64,000 bases of DNA, from positions 1,250,634 through 1,314,633 of the forward strand of contig NZ_WTYB01000001.1 in assembly GCF_009828055.1 (NCBI RefSeq), read 5' to 3'. This stretch comes from Erythrobacter ramosus. Its GTDB lineage: Bacteria > Pseudomonadota > Alphaproteobacteria > Sphingomonadales > Sphingomonadaceae. Positions 55,067-62,680 of this stretch are shown in pieces (position 1 is the first letter of the stretch; every line of letters starts with the position of its first letter). A program made the translations under genes and the position numbers. The notes beneath the pieces were generated by a model. That model searched no databases and was not told the DNA's origin. It worked only from the letters and a program-made list of their open reading frames with translations.

Positions 55067-55658
55067 TCAGGCGGACAAGGACAGGTTTCTGAAGGCATTG
55101 ACAGAGCTCGGCGGCTCTGCCGGCAATGTGCGCCTCCGTGAAGCCCTGCAATGGGATGAGGAAGCTTACCCCCGCACAACCACCGGCGACCATTTCGGCG
55201 AACTGGATGTAGGCACCAATCCGCGCCTCGCTCCAGCCAACCGGCGGGGACTTGAAGTCGCGAAGATTGGCGAGCTTGTCGGCCAGCTTGATTTGCTTGG
55301 CATCGTCGGAGGCAACGGGTGCCTTGAGCACCTGGAGACGTTTACGCTCAAGCTTGTCGAGGCTCTTGTCGTCGGTGACCTCAAGCACCAGACCACAGAT
55401 TCGCTCGCCGAAGCGTTCGGTAAGCTCCTCAGCCGTAGTCCTGGTGTCCTCTATCGTGTCGTGCAGGATCGCTGCTGCGAGGATGTCCGCGTCCTCCACC
55501 CCGGCCTCGATCAGGATGTTCGCCACGTCGAGCGGGTGGTTGATGTAGGGCGTCGCATCGACGTCCTTGCGGCGTTGCTCGCGGTGACGGTCGGCAGCAA
55601 AGCTTGCCGCACTAATGATCATGGCTGAGTCAGGCGTAGGTTGGTGTGCGATATGCAT
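54945..55658 (-). CDS. MESH1-like small alarmone hydrolase, C-terminus replaced
   Basis: Residues 1-163 resemble the metazoan-type SpoT homologue Mesh1, a small HD hydrolase of (p)ppGpp: AASFAADRHREQRRKDVDAT, PYINHPLDVANILIEAGV (H41), AAILHDTIEDT (H66, D67), VLEVTDDKSL, and KQIKLADKLANLRD. Residues 164-237 are the antisense of the antitoxin and winged-helix sequences, so the natural C-terminus was cut at 55169. AGGAGGAAAG precedes the ATG at 55658. The HD core is complete and may still be active. Confidence 0.75.
   Translation of the reverse strand: MHIAHQPTPDSAMIISAASFAADRHREQRRKDVDATPYINHPLDVANILIEAGVEDADILAAAILHDTIEDTRTTAEELTERFGERICGLVLEVTDDKSLDKLERKRLQVLKAPVASDDAKQIKLADKLANLRDFKSPPVGWSEARIGAYIQFAEMVAGGCAGVSFLIPLQGFTEAHIAGRAAELCQCLQKPVLVRLINHSAPLRSLSNAHILQPPESRQPLAHASRQSETPPALCR
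55059..55169 (+). pseudogene. 5' fragment of a winged-helix gene, truncated at 55169
   Basis: Starts at ATG 55059 inside the antitoxin gene and reads VDQADKDRFLKALTELGGSA then GNVRLREALQWDEEAY. This matches the N-terminal winged helix (LGGSAGNxRLReaLgWdE) often attached to DNA methylases or restriction proteins. At residue 37 the frame enters the antisense of the MESH1-like gene, so the remainder is lost. The frame stays open to 55628 only by chance. Confidence 0.6.
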
Positions 55659-56187
55659 ATCTTTCCTCCAGGTCTTGAATGATGTCATCGATGAGTTCGT
55701 CGATCGTGATGCGGCAGCGCTGGGTTGGCTCGGGCATTACGCGGGCGGTCTCCAGCGCGCAGCGAACATGCTCCGGGTCGCTGCTGAAGCGGGAGAAGCA
55801 CTCCTTCTCAATAAAGGTTCTCCATCGGCGGAGTTCACGGTCACGTTGGTTGGCAAACATGTCGACCTGCGCATCGAACAGCAGCCGGCGGTAGGTCGTG
55901 CAGATCCGGGACCAGCCGAGATAAAACCCGTCGAGCACTATGGCTGAACGGTCACCCAAGATCTCAGGCATGCGCGTACGGGGTCTCAACAGCCGATGCG
56001 CGAAGGTGAAGCGATCACGACATTGCCAGATCAACTCGAGGAGATTGCTCTCAATCGACCGGTTCTGGTGCCAGGCAAGTTCATCGGCGCAGATCGAATT
56101 GTCAGAGAAATGCCGCAGCCTACGGGTTGGTATTCTGGCCAAAATGAAAGACCAGTCCACGAATTGCTGGTGGGCAAGTTGGTCCAT
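55630..56187 (-). CDS. unknown protein upstream of the alarmone hydrolase
   Basis: A 185-residue protein, no family recognised. It is rich in Arg and aromatic residues, predicted alpha-helical (FVDWSFILARIPTRRLRHFS, EEIIWQCRDRFTFAHRLL-like tracts, TIDELIDDIIQDLEERY at the end). The ATG at 56187 follows CGGAGGCAG. Its end overlaps the start of the MESH1-like gene by 29 bases, so the two are co-translated and likely functionally linked. Confidence 0.6.
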   Translation of the reverse strand: MDQLAHQQFVDWSFILARIPTRRLRHFSDNSICADELAWHQNRSIESNLLELIWQCRDRFTFAHRLLRPRTRMPEILGDRSAIVLDGFYLGWSRICTTYRRLLFDAQVDMFANQRDRELRRWRTFIEKECFSRFSSDPEHVRCALETARVMPEPTQRCRITIDELIDDIIQDLEERYAYRTPTYA

Positions 56188-56457
56188 CGGCTGCCTCCGG
56201 GAGACACCGAGCCTTTGCGCCGCAGGTCGTAAACCCAGCAGAGCCATTGGCTCAGGTTTACAGTTTGCGGTTCCATTTTCAGGAACTGTCGAGACTTACT
56301 CGACAACCGAAACGATACATAAAGCCCGAGCAGAAGCAAGCGGTGTTTACGGTGCGCGTTTGATATTGATGATGATGTGTCTGGTTGGCGCAGACTAATC
56401 CGTAATTGCGAGCAGCGCATCGAACTAAAGTTCTGTCCTCATGAAGAGAGCAAGAAA

Positions 56458-56491
56458 TTTGCCCCAGCCCTTGTAAGTGAGCTGGGGCAAA
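56458..56491 (-). terminator. terminator of the M23-RTX gene
   Basis: TTTGCCCCAGC (56458-56468) pairs perfectly with GCTGGGGCAAA (56481-56491) over a 12-base loop. On the minus strand it is followed by TTTCTTGC. It lies 46 bases past the RTX gene's stop codon. Confidence 0.8.
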
Positions 56492-56536
56492 GATTTGGAG
56501 ATAGAACCGCAGGAAGCTTGGGTGGGCGGATACTGG

Positions 56537-57853
56537 TCAGGCGATCAAGTTACTGAGAGAGAGATTGCTGACGCCAATCAGCTGGATTTCGAGGTCCGCG
56601 ATGCCATTGCCGTCAACGTCAACGGAGAGGATTTCATTGGCGAATCGCGCCTCGCCTGGGGTCTTCGAAAAGGCTTTCGAGCCAATCCAGCGAAACGCCT
56701 GATCACCAGCCACCCGCGTATTAGCATCAATCCTCGACAGGTCGATAATGTCGCCGGTTTGGAAATCCTGGATGATGTCGCGGGTTGAGCTGCCAGGGCG
56801 AGAATCGGCGACCGACATGTAGACGAAGCGATCGTTGCCCGCACCGCCGACCAAGGTGTCCTTCCCGCCGCCGCCAATCAGAGTGTCGATTCCCCCGCCA
56901 CCAAACAGTCGATTATTGCCTGCGTTACCCGTAAGGGTGTCGTTAAAGGCGGTGCCGATCAGATCCTCGATGCTGATCAAGGTGTCACTACCCGTTGCCG
57001 TGCCAGTATTTTGCGCGCCCGTGATGGCAAGATTCACGGTCACTGCCGCAGCGCTGGCTGAGTAGTCTGCCCAATCGTTACCCGTGCCACCATTGAGGGT
57101 GTCGTTACCACTGCCGCCAACGAGGGTGTCATCACCCGCGCCGCCGAGAAGCGTGTCGTTGTTTGCGCCGCCGTCGAGGCGGTTGTTGCCGCTATTGCCC
57201 GAAATGACATTGGCATAGCCATCACCTGTGCCATTCAGCGCGGCTGAACCAAGCAGGTAGAGGTTGTGCTGATCCGACGCGAGGCTCAGCGATGCAAGGT
57301 TGAACGAGACGGTCGACACGACACCCGGCCCGAGCGTTCCTGCAGCCGTGTCAAAGGTGACCGGCTGACCGCCCGACAAAGAGCCATCTGCGACAGTGCC
57401 GGTCTGCCATTCGATCGTTTCGTAACCATAGGTGACATGCGCATGGGTGTCGGTGCGCAAGCCCGTGTTCCCGATATAACCCACCACCTCGCCGGCCACG
57501 ACCGACGCGCCCAATTGCGGCATGACGCCGTTGGTTTTGATGTGAGCGTAGGTGATCACCAGACCGTCCGCGTAAGCCACGGTAACAAAGTTGCCGAGGT
57601 TGCTGGGGCCGTTGGACGGGTCAGAGGAACCGGTACTTGCGCTACGGCCCTCAGGCACATTTTCACGCAAGCTGATGACCTTGCCGGGGCCGTGGGCGGT
57701 GTAGGGCGCGCCATACACCTGAGTGTTACCGAGCGTGAAGTCCAATGAGTAGTAGAGGCTAGAGGTATGCGAGACAGAGCCGCCGAAGCCCTGAGTGATC
57801 AAGGCCCAGCCCTGTGTGCCGAGGTTGATCGGGATGTTGGTTCTAATTGCCAT
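56537..57853 (-). CDS. M23-type peptidase domain joined to RTX calcium-binding repeats
   Basis: A 438-residue protein without a Sec signal peptide. N-terminal LytM/M23-like domain (about 15-165): SHTSSLYYSLDFTLGNTQVY with His and Asp ligands, and RTDTHAHVTYGYE with the HxH. Then RTX nonapeptides in two clusters (NRLDGGANNDTLLGGAGDD and GGGGIDTLIGGGGKDTLVGG), and a serralysin-type C-terminal block ending LSNLIA, the sort read by type I secretion. It may cleave cell walls outside the cell. AGGAG precedes the ATG. No secretion genes are adjacent. Confidence 0.88.
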   Translation of the reverse strand: MAIRTNIPINLGTQGWALITQGFGGSVSHTSSLYYSLDFTLGNTQVYGAPYTAHGPGKVISLRENVPEGRSASTGSSDPSNGPSNLGNFVTVAYADGLVITYAHIKTNGVMPQLGASVVAGEVVGYIGNTGLRTDTHAHVTYGYETIEWQTGTVADGSLSGGQPVTFDTAAGTLGPGVVSTVSFNLASLSLASDQHNLYLLGSAALNGTGDGYANVISGNSGNNRLDGGANNDTLLGGAGDDTLVGGSGNDTLNGGTGNDWADYSASAAAVTVNLAITGAQNTGTATGSDTLISIEDLIGTAFNDTLTGNAGNNRLFGGGGIDTLIGGGGKDTLVGGAGNDRFVYMSVADSRPGSSTRDIIQDFQTGDIIDLSRIDANTRVAGDQAFRWIGSKAFSKTPGEARFANEILSVDVDGNGIADLEIQLIGVSNLSLSNLIA

Positions 57854-58124
57854 GTTAACTCTCCTATGCGCAGCCGTTCTTGGCTGCTGGGAGGCATAGG
57901 ATTCTGCGCGCCAATCAGCAATCAGCTAAATATCTGTAATTCTGGTACTTTATGTCAAAATTGGCTTCCTTGGAATTTTTGCCAATCTTGGCCAATGATG
58001 ACAAGAATCGCATGTTTCCCAAGATTTCCAATCTTGCCAAAGAATCCAAAGCGTGTTCTATCCCGGACCGTTGGCGGGAGTGATAGATTTGAGTGATCTT
58101 CTTCATGCTGGGTGGTTCGCAATC

Positions 58125-58517
58125 ATGAGATTTGACGAGCTCGCTGCTGCGATCAGCACAACTTTCGGAAATTTGCTGACCAAGCAGGATATCCTTAGGC
58201 ATCATGCATTGGATCCGGACGTGGCCGGGCCCACAATTGCACTTTCCAAGAAGGCAATACTTGGCGATCCCAATAGAAATCCGCAACTGCGGGCCGTGAA
58301 AGAATTGATGCTTAATATCGTTGATTTTGATGAAGCAAGAGCAAGTCAAATGATCGAAAAATTTAAAGACAGAAACAATTTACCTCAAAAACAAGAACGC
58401 TATAAGATGAAGTCTTCCAATTATTATAACTCTCCGTCAATGCCGAAATATTTTTCGAATTGGAAAATGGCAAAAGACAATTGGATTAACTTGTTGGAAA
58501 AGACACAATTTTACTAG
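58125..58517 (+). CDS. unknown AT-rich gene
   Basis: A 130-residue soluble protein of AT-rich codon use: FDELAAAISTTFGNLLTKQD, PTIALSKKAILGDPNRNPQL, then a charged Lys/Asn-rich C-terminus. No family recognised. ATG 58125 is the first plausible start; an upstream GTG at 58053 extends the frame. Its codon bias differs from the chromosomal genes and suggests import. It may not be expressed. Confidence 0.4.
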   Translation: MRFDELAAAISTTFGNLLTKQDILRHHALDPDVAGPTIALSKKAILGDPNRNPQLRAVKELMLNIVDFDEARASQMIEKFKDRNNLPQKQERYKMKSSNYYNSPSMPKYFSNWKMAKDNWINLLEKTQFY

Positions 58518-58559
58518 ACTATTGTAATTTGTAATTTTTTTGCCCTGAGTGTTTTCTTG

Positions 58560-58752
58560 TCGGGCGCCGATATCCTGGTGCAAAGAAGAAGTTGACGTAT
58601 TCGACTGGATAGAAGCGTTCAAGCAGGGCGCGATGCGAGTTGCGAGCCCATCATCGATTAGTGCCGGCGCGTCTCGCAGCAGCGACTGGAGCTTTACGAA
58701 TGCCGTCTCAATGGGCTTCAGATCCAGACTGTATGACTGCAGGCAGAACAGC
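58560..58752 (-). pseudogene. decayed IS630-family transposase C-terminus
   Basis: On the minus strand: LQSYSLDLKPIETAFVKLQS then LLRDAP, a corrupted form of the IS630 signature (lPpYSPDLNPIExaFaKLKalLR). The upstream DDE part is missing and other codons have drifted. Only the tail of an old insertion sequence remains. Confidence 0.65.
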
Positions 58753-58763
58753 TGGCCGGATCG

Positions 58764-58990
58764 TTCCATGCCTCCCTACGAGGCCATGGAGGTGGAGGCC
58801 GAGTTGGTCGCGTGGCACATCTGTGATCGCTGGGGCATTGTCACGGGCTCGCCTCCTTATCTTCGCCCTTACATGGATAGGGCACAGGCGGAGATCTCCT
58901 TCGTCGATCTCGATCGGGTGATCAGAGCCATCGCCAAGGTGGAGCAGTTTATGCCTCGACGGCCGTCGGCCGCGGTTTGGATTCTTCGAT
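58764..58990 (+). pseudogene. C-terminal fragment resembling ImmA/IrrE or ArdC-associated metallopeptidase
   Basis: In one plus-strand frame: YEAMEVEAELVAWHICDRWG, IVTGSPPYLRPYMDRAQAEI and SFVDLDRVIRAIAKVEQFM. This resembles the tail of plasmid-type ImmA/IrrE family proteins (EAExVAxlvc...gl.t.s..Yl..y). No start or HEXXH part is visible. It abuts the transposase remnant, which probably truncated it. Confidence 0.45.
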
Positions 58991-59052
58991 ATTCTCGCCT
59001 ACTTCGGACTGATCAGCGGCGCCGTCCAAATGTCCGCAGGGTATACCCCAAC

Positions 59053-59145
59053 GAGACACCTCCATGATACAGATCAGGTGTCTCATTAGCATTGACTTTG
59101 ACATTTTGGACACTTATCGTCCATGGTCGAGAGGCTAGTGAGACA
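59053..59145. promoter_or_regulatory. res-like inverted repeats upstream of the resolvase
   Basis: GAGACACCT (59053-59061) opposes AGGTGTCTC (59076-59084). TGTCTCATTAGC (59079-59090) opposes GCTAGTGAGACA (59134-59145) with one mismatch. Between them TGGAC-ACTTATC-GTCCA (59107-59123) forms another short dyad. Three related words ahead of a serine resolvase fit a res site that also serves as its operator. Confidence 0.65.
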
Positions 59146-59153
59146 TATTCATC

Positions 59154-59699
59154 ATGACCACGATCATAGGCTACGCACGCGCAAGCACCGAAGACCAGGA
59201 CTGCAGCATCCAGGAAGAAGCTCTCAGTGCAGCTGGCTGCACCGTTGTCCGCTCTGAGAAGAAGAGCGGCACAACACGGCAGGGGCGAGAGCAGCTCGAT
59301 ACGATCCTCGATTTCCTGCACCATGGCGACACGCTGGTAGTGACTCGCATCGACCGGCTGGCGCGATCGGTGAAAGACCTGGAAGACATCGTAGAGACCA
59401 TCAGAGCCAAGGGCGCCCACCTGCAGGCCACAGAGCAGCCGATAGATACTACCACACCAGCGGGCATTGCCTTCCTCCAGATGCTGGGGGTCTTCGCCCA
59501 GTTCGAGACGGCCCTTCGCAAGGAGCGTCAGATGGAGGGGATCGCCAAGGCAAAGGCAGCGGGCGCTTACAAGGGCCGCAAACCTTCGGTGCCTATCGAC
59601 GAAGTGCGTCGGCTGAAGTCGGAGGGCCTCAATCCGACCCAGATCAGCAAAGAGCTCAAGATTGGAAGGGCGTCCGTCTACCGTGTGCTGGGCGCTTAG
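59154..59699 (+). CDS. serine resolvase/invertase
   Basis: A 181-residue small serine recombinase of the Tn3-resolvase type. IGYARASTEDQDCSIQEEAL holds the nucleophile S11; LVVTRIDRLARSVKDLEDIV and FAQFETALRKERQMEGIAKA are the catalytic-helix blocks; the C-terminal HTH is PIDEVRRLKSEGLNPTQISK then ELKIGRASVYRVL. Length and order are complete. Upstream repeats look like its res site. It likely resolves cointegrates of a transposon now decayed. Confidence 0.95.
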   Translation: MTTIIGYARASTEDQDCSIQEEALSAAGCTVVRSEKKSGTTRQGREQLDTILDFLHHGDTLVVTRIDRLARSVKDLEDIVETIRAKGAHLQATEQPIDTTTPAGIAFLQMLGVFAQFETALRKERQMEGIAKAKAAGAYKGRKPSVPIDEVRRLKSEGLNPTQISKELKIGRASVYRVLGA

Positions 59700-59700
59700 C

Positions 59701-59898
59701 ATGGGGAACCGAACGATGGGGGAACGCAACTCTGCTATCTGTCGAGCGTACGAGTTCGGCTACTGCCAAGCTGACATCGCAAGAGCATTCGGACTTAGCT
59801 CAACCCGAATTGGTCAGATACTCAAGGAACACGATGTTCCTAAGCAGAGCGGCTGCATCCCACCATTGTTCTGGGACGGTCGGCCAATGCAGCTCTGA
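59701..59898 (+). CDS. small HTH-like protein after the resolvase
   Basis: A 65-residue peptide with a helix-turn-helix-like stretch, ICRAYEFGYCQADIARAFGL then SSTRIGQILKEHDVP, reminiscent of the HTH in resolvases and sigma-like proteins. It starts one base after the resolvase stop, so it is probably co-translated. Could be a separate regulator or a broken second HTH. Other Met starts in frame at 59716. Confidence 0.5.
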   Translation: MGNRTMGERNSAICRAYEFGYCQADIARAFGLSSTRIGQILKEHDVPKQSGCIPPLFWDGRPMQL

Positions 59899-60089
59899 TC
59901 CAGAGCTCGGCGTCCGACTGCTGCGTGCCCGCTTGCGCCCACGCCGTACCAACAAGCCTTCGTCACGATACAACCGGTAAAGCTATTTGTTATTAATGAT
60001 GGGCCCTTGCGTTCGAGCATCACGCCGACGGGGCGGTAGCCGAAGACACCTGATTGAATGCGAACAATTACCTCGACCACAAACTCGAT

Positions 60090-60635
60090 CTAGGGTGCGC
60101 CGAACATCTTACGCGCGGCCGTGACTTCTGGACCTTGCCGGCCAGCCGGGCGGCTGTTGAAGATGCCGTGGACAACGACGTTGCGCAGATATTTCGTGTC
60201 CCTCTGGTTTCGGCACTCCAGGTTTTGCCGTAGCGCAACGCCGAATAGCATCTTTTCGACCCAATGGATCAGCGGCTTAGTGCCTGTTCGGTCACGACTG
60301 AAGTATCCTTCGGGCGTTAGCAGGGGCATCAAGAACATTATAGGCGTACCGTTATGCTTTGTGGTGACCTCATCATAATGATCGCGCTTATGCGGTTGGA
60401 GAACCTCACGCCGAAATCCGCCTTGCGACACAGTCATGCCGATATACCAAGGTTTCATCGTCTCGCCATGGCGCAGTCCGAACGCATAGCAGCCGATCGC
60501 CTGCTCCAAATCTTCCGGTTTGGAACCGTATCGCTCGGATGATTCACGCACCTGCTCCCAGAAATCCGGTTGGCGGGCGGGTATTTCCCTCTCAACCCGG
60601 GTCAACTCGAATGGTCCGTACATATCAAACCACAT
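60090..60635 (-). CDS. GIY-YIG-like protein
   Basis: A 181-residue protein. GCYAFGLRHGETMKPWYIGM then TVSQGGFRREVLQPHKRDHY resembles the GIY and YIG halves of the GIY-YIG nuclease core with the following Arg. An internal IMFLMPLL strand and a Glu (VEKMLFGVAL) would complete it. Related sequences in alphaproteobacteria are unnamed. Probably a mobile-element cargo gene. Confidence 0.6.
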   Translation of the reverse strand: MWFDMYGPFELTRVEREIPARQPDFWEQVRESSERYGSKPEDLEQAIGCYAFGLRHGETMKPWYIGMTVSQGGFRREVLQPHKRDHYDEVTTKHNGTPIMFLMPLLTPEGYFSRDRTGTKPLIHWVEKMLFGVALRQNLECRNQRDTKYLRNVVVHGIFNSRPAGRQGPEVTAARKMFGAP

Positions 60636-60984
60636 CAGCGACGCTCCCCCTATCTAGCTGCACTGCGGTCTGAGACATTGCATCGGATGAGCAAGCATGA
60701 CTAGCCCCTCGCTCCCTATCAAACCCCTCCCGCACCATCTTGAGCAACTGCCTCGCTTCCGCCCGCAGCGCGAGCGCTTCCTTGGTCTGCCGACCGTGTT
60801 GGTAATTACCGTTTCTTTCACCCTTGGTGGCTCCTGCTCTGGCGCCGCTGGACTCGCGCGCGCGCGCGAGGCTGGAGGGGAAGTGCCGGTTGGGGGAAAT
60901 CGGATGGATTATGGTATCGGAGTGATCAAGGTACGCCGACGTAGCTTCCATCGGGTGCCATCTGGGGCAACGCGAGGCGAGCAA
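60625..60984 (-). CDS. fragmentary mobile-element protein with NGNYxHG motif
   Basis: A 119-residue frame whose centre, GATKGERNGNYQHGRQTKEA then LALRAEARQLLKM, matches the C-terminal part of a family common beside resolvases (KGxRNGNYrHGxxTkEa). The usual Cys/His-rich N-terminus (the CqapamxxGrCrmHGG part) is not visible; the first 45 residues look like noise. It is likely a degraded or frameshifted copy. Confidence 0.4.
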   Translation of the reverse strand: MLASRCPRWHPMEATSAYLDHSDTIIHPISPNRHFPSSLARARESSGARAGATKGERNGNYQHGRQTKEALALRAEARQLLKMVREGFDRERGASHACSSDAMSQTAVQLDRGSVADVV

Positions 60985-61061
60985 ACCGGTTGCTCTTTGC
61001 TATGGTGTGAGGCTGTCCAGTCATGGGAGAGTTCCAGCGGTTCGGAATTGTCGTTCGCCAG

Positions 61062-61160
61062 CGTCACAGTCGTCACACCTCCTAGAGGTGTGTGACGTTT
61101 GTGACGGCAGCATTGGCCCGCACACGTGACGCACAGTGACGGGTTGTGACGGTTGTCACA
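61062..61160. other. cluster of GTGACG words near the AAA ATPase gene
   Basis: GTGACG occurs at 61092, 61101, 61126, 61136 and 61146, with inverted CGTCAC at 61062 and 61071 and a TTGTCAC at 61154. In the middle CACACCTC...GAGGTGTG makes an 8-bp dyad (61075-61092). Seven close copies in 100 bases are far above chance. They adjoin the 3' end of a RepA-like gene, like iterons of an origin, but could also arise from a low-complexity coding tract. Confidence 0.55.
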
Positions 61161-61167
61161 GATTGCA

Positions 61168-62334
61168 TCAGACGTCATCGCGAACCTTCCAAACGTGTCC
61201 GCCAAATTCGCGGACCTCGTCCATGTCGATCAGCTTGGTCTTGGCGCGCATAAACGCGGTTCGGGCCGCACTCTCGCTTGCACCGGTAGTCAGCCCGTGT
61301 GCAGCGCAGGCATCGCGCCAGTGCTCGACCGCGACCACGGGGCAGGAGGACGGGTGTTCGCCGCCCATGCCTTCGCGCCCAAAATCGCGCAGCGCATCAG
61401 TCAGCGCGGCCATCGCCACTTGGTTCTTGCCGGTAAGGGGCTTGCGGATTGGCAGGGGTTTGTCCGCCTGCTCGACCACGGCGCTGGTTACGGGGTCGCC
61501 ATCCTCGTCAAGGCCTAGACACACGCTGCGCAGGGTGAAGTGCAGCGGGTCCGGTGCCACCATGTCGCGCTGCTTTTGGCTGGTGATGGTGTGCGCGGAT
61601 GACACCAGAATTTCCGTATCCACGGCAGCGCGCAAAGCTGATGACCCGCGGGCGCCGCGATCCTCGTCTTTGCCGGTGTGGTGAATGATCAAGACGTTCG
61701 CGCCGGTAAGTTCGCGCATAAGGTCGCAATTCCTGACAAACATGGCCGTGTCCTTGGCCGTGTTCTCGTCACCCTCACCAATGGAGCGGGCGAGCGTATC
61801 GACCACGATCAGGGCGGGCTTTGTATCTGTCAGCAGCGAGGCGATTATCTTGGCATCCCCGCTAGCGTGCAGGTCCACACCGATCGGCAACAGTGTGAAG
61901 GGCGCGCCTGCCATGTGGGGGAATTCAGACTTGAACGCTGCCAGCCTGTTCAGGACGCCAGCGCCGCCCTCGGCTGCGATGTAGAACACCGGCCCCTGAT
62001 TGACCTTGCAGCCCATCCACGGCTCGCCAGCGGCTAGGTGCATGGCAAGGGATATGGCCACGAACGTCTTGCCAGCATGAGACGGACCGTAGATCACGGA
62101 AAGCCCGTTGACGCTCAGCCATCCCTTGATGAGGTAATTGACATCTAGCACCGCCGTGATGGCATCTAGGTTCACCATCTTGCGCTTGATCTGGGCAGCG
62201 CGGGGGGAAACCTGGCGCTCGCCTGAAGTGCCAAACGGATCATCATCCGGCACCCAATCAGGTCCGAAGGGATTGAACGTGCGCCCCTCCTGTTCGCGTG
62301 CCAGCGCGGCAATCCGGTCGTCTACGTCAGTCAT
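61168..62334 (-). CDS. RepA-like/KaiC-like AAA ATPase of mobile element
   Basis: A 388-residue RecA-fold ATPase. GLSVIYGPSHAGKTFVAISL holds Walker A (83-90); ALIVVDTLARSIGEGDENTA is Walker B and the ATP sensor; LIIHHTGKDEDRGARGSSAL is the switch motif of phage/plasmid replicative ATPases (RepA of RSF1010, AAA_25). The C-terminal 80 residues are winged-helix-like. It would unwind DNA at the element's origin. Eight-base overlap with the upstream small gene. Confidence 0.88.
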   Translation of the reverse strand: MTDVDDRIAALAREQEGRTFNPFGPDWVPDDDPFGTSGERQVSPRAAQIKRKMVNLDAITAVLDVNYLIKGWLSVNGLSVIYGPSHAGKTFVAISLAMHLAAGEPWMGCKVNQGPVFYIAAEGGAGVLNRLAAFKSEFPHMAGAPFTLLPIGVDLHASGDAKIIASLLTDTKPALIVVDTLARSIGEGDENTAKDTAMFVRNCDLMRELTGANVLIIHHTGKDEDRGARGSSALRAAVDTEILVSSAHTITSQKQRDMVAPDPLHFTLRSVCLGLDEDGDPVTSAVVEQADKPLPIRKPLTGKNQVAMAALTDALRDFGREGMGGEHPSSCPVVAVEHWRDACAAHGLTTGASESAARTAFMRAKTKLIDMDEVREFGGHVWKVRDDV

Positions 62335-62614
62335 CGCGCGCGGCCTCCTGAAGCATGGCGTGCATCTGCTCGGCTTGCATCGCGGTCCTGAGTAACCGCC
62401 GGGAAAGGGTGTTAAGTTCGTCCAGCCATTCGAGCGGCGCGGGCGCGTAGAGGTTCGGGGTTGCCCATTCGACCACCTCCCACGCCAGATAGCGGGCGGT
62501 GTCAGACGGGGTGCGAGCGATCATGGCGCTAGCCGCGTTCCTGAAGCTGCGCAGCTTGGCGCGGCGCTCGTATTCGTCGGCAGGAATATCCCCAGCGCAA
62601 AACGTCCTCGTCAT
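62327..62614 (-). CDS. 95-residue protein upstream of the AAA ATPase
   Basis: A 95-residue helical protein (ARYLAWEVVEWATPNLYAPA, LEWLDELNTLSRRLLRTAMQ) with no recognised family. Its stop overlaps the ATPase gene start by eight bases, so they belong to one transcript. It might be a small partner of the replicative ATPase; that is inference from position only. Confidence 0.6.
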   Translation of the reverse strand: MTRTFCAGDIPADEYERRAKLRSFRNAASAMIARTPSDTARYLAWEVVEWATPNLYAPAPLEWLDELNTLSRRLLRTAMQAEQMHAMLQEAARDD

Positions 62615-62680
62615 AATGGCAGGTTGAAAAATAACATGGGTTAGTTAATGCGAACACGACCTTTCGGAGGCTCGGTCGAC

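Noticed and set aside
59814..60080. 88-residue minus-strand frame starting MVEVIVRIQSG
   Set aside because: First 20 residues look protein-like, but the rest is antisense of the small HTH gene and noise; no supporting context.
61062..61160. GTGACG cluster as a transcription terminator of the AAA gene
   Set aside because: Words are dispersed in both orientations without one dominant stem or a U-run; only the 8-bp dyad is a hairpin candidate.
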